A stretch of 64,000 bases of DNA from an uncultured Stenotrophomonas sp. (GTDB taxonomy: Bacteria > Pseudomonadota > Gammaproteobacteria > Xanthomonadales > Xanthomonadaceae). A program made the translations under genes and the position numbers. Below the pieces are notes generated by a model. That model did no database searches. It was not told the origin of the DNA and saw nothing but the letters and a program-made list of their open reading frames with translations. Below, piece after piece: positions 57,699-64,000 of this stretch (position 1 is the stretch's first letter; every line of letters begins with the position of its first letter). The stretch covers positions 310,001-374,000 of the forward strand of contig NZ_CAJYVQ010000004.1 in assembly GCF_913778665.1 (NCBI RefSeq), written 5' to 3'.

Positions 57699-58350
57699 TG
57701 CCTGCGGGCCCAGCCTGCATGCTGCCGCTGTGCAGCTCGGTGGCCACCTGCTTGATGCCCTTCTGGCGCAGCGGGGTATCGAACTGGTTGCGGAAGGTCT
57801 GCACGTAGGAGATGCCTTCGATGTTGACGTCGAAGATCTTCCACTGGCCATTCACGTTGCGCATCCAGTACTCGACCGGGGTCGGCTCGTTGCCGGCACG
57901 CACCAGTTCGGTGCTCACGCGCACGCCGCGGTTGCCCGGCAGCGGGCTTTCACCCTTCAGGCGGAAGCTTGGCTTGCCCTGGATGTTGAGCAGGGTCGAG
58001 CCATAGCGCTGCATCAGGCTGTCGGCCATGGCATCGGCGAACAGCTTGATGTCGGCGTCCGACGCGCCGCGGGCGTGCGGGCCCAGCACCAGGCGCGCGG
58101 CATAGTCGCGGTCGAAGGTGCGGGTCAGTTCGCTGTCGATGTAGCTGCGCAGGCTGGCCGGGTTGCTGGTGAACTCGCTCTTGCGCTGCTGCAGGGTAGT
58201 CAGGATGCGGCTGCTGGCGTCGATCACCACCTTGCCGGCCTGGCCCTGGGTCGCGGCTGCGGCTGGGGCGGCGGCCTGGGCTTGGGCCAGGAACGGGGTG
58301 GTCGCCAGCAGCGCCGAGGCGAGCAGGGCCGGGATCAGTTTCATCTTCAT
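57688..58350 (-). CDS. mlaC: Periplasmic phospholipid carrier MlaC
   Basis: 220 residues. Signal peptide MKMKLIPALLASALLATTPFL, cleavage near AQA. The MlaC domain carries ILTTLQQRKSEFTSNPASLR and MRNVNGQWKIFDVNIEGISY. It shuttles phospholipids between MlaA and the MlaFEDB complex. It overlaps mlaB at its 3' end and mlaD at its 5' end. Confidence 0.93.
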   Translation of the reverse strand: MKMKLIPALLASALLATTPFLAQAQAAAPAAAATQGQAGKVVIDASSRILTTLQQRKSEFTSNPASLRSYIDSELTRTFDRDYAARLVLGPHARGASDADIKLFADAMADSLMQRYGSTLLNIQGKPSFRLKGESPLPGNRGVRVSTELVRAGNEPTPVEYWMRNVNGQWKIFDVNIEGISYVQTFRNQFDTPLRQKGIKQVATELHSGSMQAGPAGNGK

Positions 58351-58871
58351 GGTTGCGGTTCCGTTGCAGGCGCCTGGGCGCCATCGTTGGGCTTCTGAGC
58401 AGCGCCGCCACCGGCGCCGCCACTGAACATGTACTTGCCGACCAGCTGGATCAGGTCCACCGCCGGCTGGGTGAAGACAATCTCGTCGCCGGCCTTTAGC
58501 ACGTCCGGATCACCACCCGGCTGCAGTCCGATATAGCTCTCGCCGAGCAAACCACTGGTGAAGATGCCGGCCGAGGTGTCTGCCGGCAGGTCCTTGACCT
58601 TGCTGTCCATGCGCAGGGTCACGATGGATTCGAACTTCACCGGATCCAGGTCGATCGAGGCGACCTGGCCGACGGTGACACCGCCGATCTTCACCGGGGC
58701 CTGCTTGCGCAGCTGGCCGACCTGGGAGAAGCGTGCTTTCAGCTCGTAGCCGTCGCTGCCCCAGCTCCAGCGCTGGTTGGTCGAGGCCACGGCCAGCACC
58801 ATCAGCGAGGCCAGGGCCAGCAGCAGGAAAGCGCCGACGGAGAATTCGAGTCTGGGACCGCGGATGGCCAT
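58347..58871 (-). CDS. mlaD: Phospholipid transport MCE protein MlaD
   Basis: 174 residues. One N-terminal membrane helix (FSVGAFLLLALASLMVLAVA) and a MCE domain (LKARFSQVGQLRKQAPVKIGG, SYIGLQPGGD) with a C-terminal Gly/Ala-rich tail. It forms the hexameric periplasmic ring of the Mla complex. ATG 58871 (AIRGPRLEF) is chosen. It overlaps mlaC by 4 nt. Confidence 0.94.
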   Translation of the reverse strand: MAIRGPRLEFSVGAFLLLALASLMVLAVASTNQRWSWGSDGYELKARFSQVGQLRKQAPVKIGGVTVGQVASIDLDPVKFESIVTLRMDSKVKDLPADTSAGIFTSGLLGESYIGLQPGGDPDVLKAGDEIVFTQPAVDLIQLVGKYMFSGGAGGGAAQKPNDGAQAPATEPQP

Positions 58872-58930
58872 GTGGATTACCTGATCGAGTCGTGGTGGCC
58901 GCGCGCGCCTGCGCACCGCCGGTGGAGGGG

Positions 58931-59680
58931 TTAGGTGAACAACATTGCCGACAGCACGAAGTTGAACATCAGTACCAGCAGCGAGGCGTTGACCACCGCA
59001 CGGGTGGTCGCCACCGAGGTGCCCTCGATGGTCGGCTCGGCGTGGAAACCAACGTAGGCGGCAACCAGCGCGGCGGTGCCGCCGAAGATCGCCGACTTCA
59101 GCATCGCCACGCCGAAGTCATCCCAGAAATCGACGCTGTTGCGCAGCGCCGACCAGAACACGCCATTGTCCAGGCCCAGCACGTGCACGGCCTCGAAGTA
59201 GCTGGCGCTGATCGCCAGCGAGCAGAAGATGCCGGTCAGCAGCGGCACGGTCAGCACCGCTGCCCAGAAGCGCGGCGCCACGGCCTTGGCCACCGGGTCG
59301 ATCGCCATCAGCTCCAGCGCCTTGATCTGGTCGGTGGCGCGCATCAGGCCCAGCTCGGCGGCAATCGAACTGCCGGCGCGGCCGATGAACAGCAGCGCGG
59401 TTAGCACCGGCGCCAGCTCGCGGTACAGCGACAGACCGAGCAGCGTCGACAGCGCGTCGGCCGCGCCGAAGGTGGTCAACGTGCGGTAGCCCTGCAGGGT
59501 CAGCACCAGGCCGACGAAGGCGCCACCGACGGCGATGATCGGCAGTGAGCGCGCGCCGATCTTGTAGATCTCGCGGGTCAGTTCGGCCAGGAAATCACGG
59601 GTCGGCAGCGAACCGCGCAGCACGGTCAGCGAGAACAGGCCGGCGCGGCCCAGCGAACGGGTGGCTTGAACGAACGGCAT
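58931..59680 (-). CDS. mlaE: Phospholipid ABC transporter permease MlaE
   Basis: 249 residues, about five to six membrane helices. MlaE signatures IIAVGGAFVGLVLTLQGYRT and ELAPVLTALLFIGRAGSSIAAELG are clear. The permease subunit of the Mla complex. Its ATG overlaps the mlaF TGA by one base (TGATG). It is followed by a 59-nt gap to mlaD. Confidence 0.95.
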   Translation of the reverse strand: MPFVQATRSLGRAGLFSLTVLRGSLPTRDFLAELTREIYKIGARSLPIIAVGGAFVGLVLTLQGYRTLTTFGAADALSTLLGLSLYRELAPVLTALLFIGRAGSSIAAELGLMRATDQIKALELMAIDPVAKAVAPRFWAAVLTVPLLTGIFCSLAISASYFEAVHVLGLDNGVFWSALRNSVDFWDDFGVAMLKSAIFGGTAALVAAYVGFHAEPTIEGTSVATTRAVVNASLLVLMFNFVLSAMLFT

Positions 59681-60468
59681 CAGGCAACCCTCGCACGCGG
59701 CGCGGCATCGAACGGGATGGGGCCATCGGGCTGGCCATGCAGGAACTGCCGCAGCAGCGGATCCTGGCTGGACTGCAGCGCCTCGGGGGTGCCCTGGAAC
59801 ACGATGCCGCCATTGGCGATGGCGATCACCTGGTCGCAGATCGGCAGGGTCTCGTGCACGTGATGGCTGACGATGATGCTGGTCAGGCCCAGGCTGTGGT
59901 TGAGGCGCTGGATCAGGCTCATGATCACCCCCGAGGCGATCGGGTCCAGCCCGGTCAGCGGCTCGTCGTAGATCATCAGCGGCGGGTCCAGCGCCAGCGC
60001 ACGGGCCAGCGCCACGCGGCGCGCCATGCCGCCGGACAGCTCACGCGGCCACGCATCGGCGGCGGCCAGCAGGCCCACCGCATGCAGCTTCATCTCCACC
60101 AGCCGGCGCAGCACGGCCCTCGGCAGGCGCGTATGCGTGCGCAGCGGCAGCGCGACGTTCTCGGCCACGGTGAGGTCGGTCAGCAGGCCATTGCCCTGCA
60201 GCAGCACGCCCACGCTCTTGCGCATTTCCAGCAGCGCGCTGCTGTCGTGCGGGATGGGCTTGCCGAACAGGGTGACGTCGCCGGCGACCGGGCGCAGTTC
60301 GCCGGTCAGCGCGGCCAGCAGGGTCGACTTGCCGCTGCCGGACGGGCCGAGCACAGCGGTGATGCTGCCCTGCGGGACCTGCAGCGACACATCGCGCAGG
60401 ATCGTGCGCCCGCTCCGGTCGATGCGGACGTTGGACAACTGCACCAGACTGGAGGTGGAAGCCGACAT
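59680..60468 (-). CDS. mlaF: Phospholipid ABC transporter ATPase MlaF
   Basis: 262 residues. Walker A GPSGSGKSTLL, Q-loop VGVLLQGNGLLTDLTV, signature LSGGMARRVALARAL, Walker B LMIYDEPLTGLDP. It energises Mla retrograde phospholipid transport at the inner membrane. I start at ATG 60468 (SASTSSLVQLSNV); an in-frame ATG lies 9 nt upstream. It is the first gene of the mla unit; recC is divergent across about 190 bp. Confidence 0.95.
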   Translation of the reverse strand: MSASTSSLVQLSNVRIDRSGRTILRDVSLQVPQGSITAVLGPSGSGKSTLLAALTGELRPVAGDVTLFGKPIPHDSSALLEMRKSVGVLLQGNGLLTDLTVAENVALPLRTHTRLPRAVLRRLVEMKLHAVGLLAAADAWPRELSGGMARRVALARALALDPPLMIYDEPLTGLDPIASGVIMSLIQRLNHSLGLTSIIVSHHVHETLPICDQVIAIANGGIVFQGTPEALQSSQDPLLRQFLHGQPDGPIPFDAAPRARVA

Positions 60469-60660
60469 GGGCACCATTAACGTTTTTTAGACATCGAAGG
60501 ATCGGGCCAGCCGGCTGAACATAAGCAGACTGGACGGTCCAGTATTGTTGCACGACAAGGCTTGGCGCAGGCCGGGACAATCGATTAGGAGCCCGGAACA
60601 ATCCGTACCGGTGGTGCGCGCACCATTGAATACTGCCTGTCGTCCTGCACACTGTGCATG

Positions 60661-63600
60661 ATGAGTGACCCAGGCAGCGACTTCCGCCTCTACCATTCCA
60701 ACTCCCTGGACGTGCTGGCCGCGCTGCTGGCGCGCAACGTGCGCGCCCCTGTAGCGGGCCAACCGTTGTTGGCGCCGGAGGTGGTGCTGATCCCGCAGGT
60801 AGCGATGCGCCGTTGGCTGCAAGCGACACTGGCGGCCGAATTCGGTGTCGCAGCCAACCTGGAATTCCTCACCCCCGGCGAGTTCGTGGCCCGCGCGCTG
60901 AAGGCCAATGTCAGCGGCGAGCAGGACGACCTGGATGCCGCCGGCCTGCACTGGAGGCTGTATCAGGCACTGCGCGACCCGGCATTGCTGGCGCAGCCGC
61001 CGATGCGTGCGCTGCAGTCCTACCTTGCCGGCGCCGATGCACTGAAGCCTTGGGCGCTGGCCGGTGAACTCGCTGCGGTGTTCGAGAAGTACCAGGCCTG
61101 GCGCCGCGACTGGCTGCTGCGCTGGGCGGCCGGTGCCGACCCGGCGGATCCGCAGGCGATCCTGTGGCGCACCATCACCCACGGCCACGACTACCGCGCC
61201 CGTCGCATCCAGGAATACCTTGACCGCTTCGAAGGCGCCGGCCAGCCGCTGCCGCAAGGCTTGCCGCTGCGAATGTCCGCGTTCGCCACGCTCAACATCT
61301 CGCCCGACGTGCTGCGGGTGATGGCGACCCAGGCGCGGGTCGGCGAACTGCATTTCTATATGCCCACGCCCGTGCAGTCGTACTGGGGCGACCTGCAGAC
61401 CCTGGCCGAGCGGCTGCGCAGCGGCGCGCCGGACCCGTTCGGCGAGGCCGCCGGCGAGAACCGCCTGCTGGAGGCCTGGGGCGCGGCCGGGCGCGATTTC
61501 ATGGCGGTGCTGGGCAGCTACGAGATAGTGCACCCGGCCGGCGAGATCGCCGCCTATTCCGATCCGGAAGAGGACACCCGGCCGAGCCTGGACCACGGTG
61601 GCCTGTCCGACAGCCTGCTGCATCGCCTGCAGCGCGACCTGTTCCACCGCCGCGCGCTGCCCTCGGGCGATCGCCGCGATGGGCTGCGCAGCGACGACCC
61701 AAGCCTGCAGGTGCACGCCTGCCACACCCGCCTGCGCGAGCTGCAGGTGCTGCACGACCAGCTGCGCAGCCTGCTGCAGGACCCACGTTTCGACCCGCCG
61801 TTGCAGGCACGCGAGATTGCGGTGCTGGCGCCGGACATCGACCCCTACGTGCCGTACCTGGAAGCGGTGTTCGGTGGCCGCGGCGGTGACGACGAACACA
61901 TTCCCTACGCGCTGGCCGACAGCAGCCCACTGGCCGGCGAGCCGCTGGCCGACGTGTTCGTGCATCTGCTGGGCCTGCCGGTCTCACGCTTTGGCTTGAA
62001 CGAAGTGCTGGATCTGCTGGCCAGCGCGCCGCTGGCCGAGGCGGCCGGGCTGGAAGCGGCGGACTTCGACCGCCTGCACGGCTGGCTGCAGCAGGCCGGT
62101 GCGCGCTGGGGACTGGATGCCAGGCATCGCGACCAGCATCAGGCGCCGGCCGACGATGCCTACACCTGGCAGTTCGCGCTGGACCGTCTGGTGCTCGGCC
62201 ATGCCAGCGGCAGCGAGGCCGATCTGGCCGGCGTGGCGCCGTGGATCGAACTGGAAGGCGGCGCGCTGGACGCGCTGGACCGGCTGCTGCGCCTGCTGCG
62301 GGTGCTGGCCATCTACCAGCGCCGCCTGGGCGAACTGCTGACCCCGGCGCAGTGGCGACAGCGCCTGCTGTCGCTGCTGGATGCACTGCTGCCGACCGCG
62401 CCCAGCTCACCCAACAGCCAGCGCGCGCTGGAGCGGCTGCGCAAGCTGCTCAACCAGTTTGCCGACGATGCCGCCAAGGCCGGTTTCGAAGACGGCGTGC
62501 CGCCGGAGGTGGTGCGTTCGCACTTTGCCGGCGCGCTGGGCGAGGCCGATACGCGCGCACCGCTGCTGACCGGTGGCATCAGCTTCGGCCGCATGGTGCC
62601 GATGCGCCTGCTGCCGTTCCGGGTGATCTGCGTGCTGGGCCTGAATGATGGGGATTTCCCGCGCCGGGACCCGGCCGCCGGCCTCAACCAGCTCACTGCG
62701 GAACTGGATACGCCGCGTCGCCGCCCCGGTGACCGCTCCACCCGCGAAGACGACCGCTTCCTGTTCCTGCAGCTCTTCGCGGCGGCGCAGGAGGTGTTCT
62801 ATCTCAGCTATCTCGGTGCCGATCCGCGCGACGGCAGCGTACGCGAGCCGTCGGTGCTGGTCAGCGAACTGATCGACGCCGCCGCCGCGTATCACGTCGA
62901 TCCGGCTGCAGCCACCCGCGATTTCACCGTGCGTCATGCGTTGCAGCCGTTCTCGCCGGCCGCGTTCGGCGACGGCGACCCGCGCCGTTTCAGCTATCGC
63001 CACCAATGGCATCCGGCGGCGGGCCGCTTGACCGGCCAGCGTGGCGGCCTGCAGCCCTGGTTCGACGCCCCGTTGCCGCCACCGCGGGAAGACACGGTGG
63101 AAGACGAGGTCGCGCTCGATGCCCTGCGCCGTTTCCTGTGCGACCCGGCCGGGCAGTTCCTGGCGCAGTCGCTCGGACTGCGCCTGGCCGATGAGGTCGA
63201 AGAGGTGGATGACCTGGAGCCGCTGGTGCTGTCTTCGCGCGGTCCGGAAAAGCGCAGCGTGCAGGCCGCGGTGGTGCGGGCCACGCTCACTGGCGACACC
63301 GAGCCGCTGTATCCAAGGCTGCGCGCGCGCGGCCTGCTGCCCTCCGGTGCGTTGGGCGAGCGCCAGTTCGAGGTGGAGCAGCTGAAGACCCGACCGTATG
63401 CCAACGCCCTGTTGGGCTGGATGCAGGGCCAACCGCTGGAAAGCCGCCGCTATGAGGTGGACATCGATGGCGTGCGCCTGCACGGGCGGATCGCCGACCG
63501 CCATCCCGACGGCCTGGTGCGGCTGCGCGCCGGCACGCTCAACGGCAATGCGGTGATCCGCCAGGGCCTGGACTGGCTGTTGGCCAATGCCGCCGGTGAT

Positions 63601-64000
63601 GCTTTGCCGCTGGTGCAGTTCCACGACGGTGGCGATGCCGGGCCGGGCCCCCATGTGCAGCCGGCATTGAGCGTGACGGCAGCACGCGCGGCGTTGCGTG
63701 CGTTGCTGCAGCTGCGCACGCGCGGCCTGCGCGAACCGCTGCGCTTTGCGCCGTATACCGGCTGGGTGCTGTACAGCACCGCGGGCGAGAAACAACGCAG
63801 CGAAGGCTGGAAGCAATGGCATGGCAGCGATCGCAGCTGGGGTGAATCCAGCAGCGATGCCTGGCAGCTGCTGCTGCGCGGTGCCGATCCGTTCGCCACC
63901 GATGCCAGCTATGCCGATCTGCTGCGCAACAGCCAAGTGGTCTTCAGTGCGGTACGCGAAGGCCGCACCCTTGGCACGGATGCACGCCAGGAGGGCAGCG
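60661..64000 (+). CDS. recC: Exodeoxyribonuclease V gamma subunit RecC, 3' end missing
   Basis: The frame is open from the start to the window end (1113 codons, close to the usual length of about 1120, so only the tail is missing). N-terminus SDPGSDFRLYHSNSLDVLAA and the RecC blocks VLIPQVAMRRWLQATLA and PTPVQSYWGDLQTL are typical. RecC recognises Chi and guides DNA through RecBCD. A second ATG at 60658 is also in frame. recB and recD are expected just past the window end. An antisense open frame inside is a shadow. Confidence 0.93.
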   Translation, partial: MSDPGSDFRLYHSNSLDVLAALLARNVRAPVAGQPLLAPEVVLIPQVAMRRWLQATLAAEFGVAANLEFLTPGEFVARALKANVSGEQDDLDAAGLHWRLYQALRDPALLAQPPMRALQSYLAGADALKPWALAGELAAVFEKYQAWRRDWLLRWAAGADPADPQAILWRTITHGHDYRARRIQEYLDRFEGAGQPLPQGLPLRMSAFATLNISPDVLRVMATQARVGELHFYMPTPVQSYWGDLQTLAERLRSGAPDPFGEAAGENRLLEAWGAAGRDFMAVLGSYEIVHPAGEIAAYSDPEEDTRPSLDHGGLSDSLLHRLQRDLFHRRALPSGDRRDGLRSDDPSLQVHACHTRLRELQVLHDQLRSLLQDPRFDPPLQAREIAVLAPDIDPYVPYLEAVFGGRGGDDEHIPYALADSSPLAGEPLADVFVHLLGLPVSRFGLNEVLDLLASAPLAEAAGLEAADFDRLHGWLQQAGARWGLDARHRDQHQAPADDAYTWQFALDRLVLGHASGSEADLAGVAPWIELEGGALDALDRLLRLLRVLAIYQRRLGELLTPAQWRQRLLSLLDALLPTAPSSPNSQRALERLRKLLNQFADDAAKAGFEDGVPPEVVRSHFAGALGEADTRAPLLTGGISFGRMVPMRLLPFRVICVLGLNDGDFPRRDPAAGLNQLTAELDTPRRRPGDRSTREDDRFLFLQLFAAAQEVFYLSYLGADPRDGSVREPSVLVSELIDAAAAYHVDPAAATRDFTVRHALQPFSPAAFGDGDPRRFSYRHQWHPAAGRLTGQRGGLQPWFDAPLPPPREDTVEDEVALDALRRFLCDPAGQFLAQSLGLRLADEVEEVDDLEPLVLSSRGPEKRSVQAAVVRATLTGDTEPLYPRLRARGLLPSGALGERQFEVEQLKTRPYANALLGWMQGQPLESRRYEVDIDGVRLHGRIADRHPDGLVRLRAGTLNGNAVIRQGLDWLLANAAGDALPLVQFHDGGDAGPGPHVQPALSVTAARAALRALLQLRTRGLREPLRFAPYTGWVLYSTAGEKQRSEGWKQWHGSDRSWGESSSDAWQLLLRGADPFATDASYADLLRNSQVVFSAVREGRTLGTDARQEGS

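Noticed and set aside
62407..63936. 509-codon open frame on the minus strand opposite recC
   Set aside because: Same codon-bias shadow; the plus strand encodes RecC without interruption.

Overview
The window is a high-G+C chromosomal segment carrying the origin-proximal block of a gammaproteobacterium of the Xanthomonadaceae, almost certainly the Stenotrophomonas maltophilia complex. Three signs point there. The proteins are xanthomonad-like throughout. The cluster tonB-exbB-exbD1-exbD2, with pdxJ nearby, follows the Xanthomonas arrangement. Many intergenic spaces hold GTAG-headed palindromes of the SMAG type (the REP family described in S. maltophilia).

Layout. 1-6.5 kb: the end of an Entner-Doudoroff pair (kdgK, eda), a zinc alcohol dehydrogenase, a small membrane protein, and a two-gene NHEJ operon (ku-ligD). 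6.5-12.3 kb: two small conserved proteins, a TonB-dependent receptor, an aromatic/aspartate aminotransferase and fructose-1,6-bisphosphatase, with a long perfect inverted repeat before fbp. 12.3-16.1 kb: a 2OG-Fe(II) oxygenase, three orphan envelope or secreted proteins, and a radical-SAM protein. 16.2-24.5 kb: pdxJ, cls, the TonB energiser, a secreted TPR protein, an M48 protease and a CPBP protease.

24.5-38.7 kb is the replication-origin block. gyrB, recF, dnaN and dnaA run leftward; rpmH, rnpA, yidC, a multidomain deacetylase-caspase lipoprotein and mnmE run rightward. This divergence fits a bidirectional origin. DnaA boxes lie in three gaps: dnaA-dnaN, dnaA-rpmH, and an unusually long dnaN-recF gap of about 980 bp. 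That last gap also carries three parS-like sites, an iterated AGATTT motif and a terminator, and two further parS sites lie inside recF.

38.7-56.3 kb: metabolic and stress genes, each a small unit, often bounded by SMAG palindromes. They include glycerophosphodiesterase, rhomboid, a TerC family protein behind a yybP-ykoY (Mn2+) riboswitch, rlmI, a WYL regulator, a dipeptidase, an amino-acid permease, an aldo-keto reductase with a divergent LysR gene, LysE, an oxidoreductase with a divergent LysR gene, GST, rmuC and glutathione peroxidase. 56.3-64 kb: the complete phospholipid-transport operon mlaFEDCB-mlaA, and recC, which is cut by the window end.

The most unusual items are the predicted lipoprotein at 34637-37309 (NodB deacetylase + caspase-like domain + a perfect EF-hand loop + TPRs), the structured dnaN-recF spacer, and SMAG palindromes that supply the stop codons of two genes.
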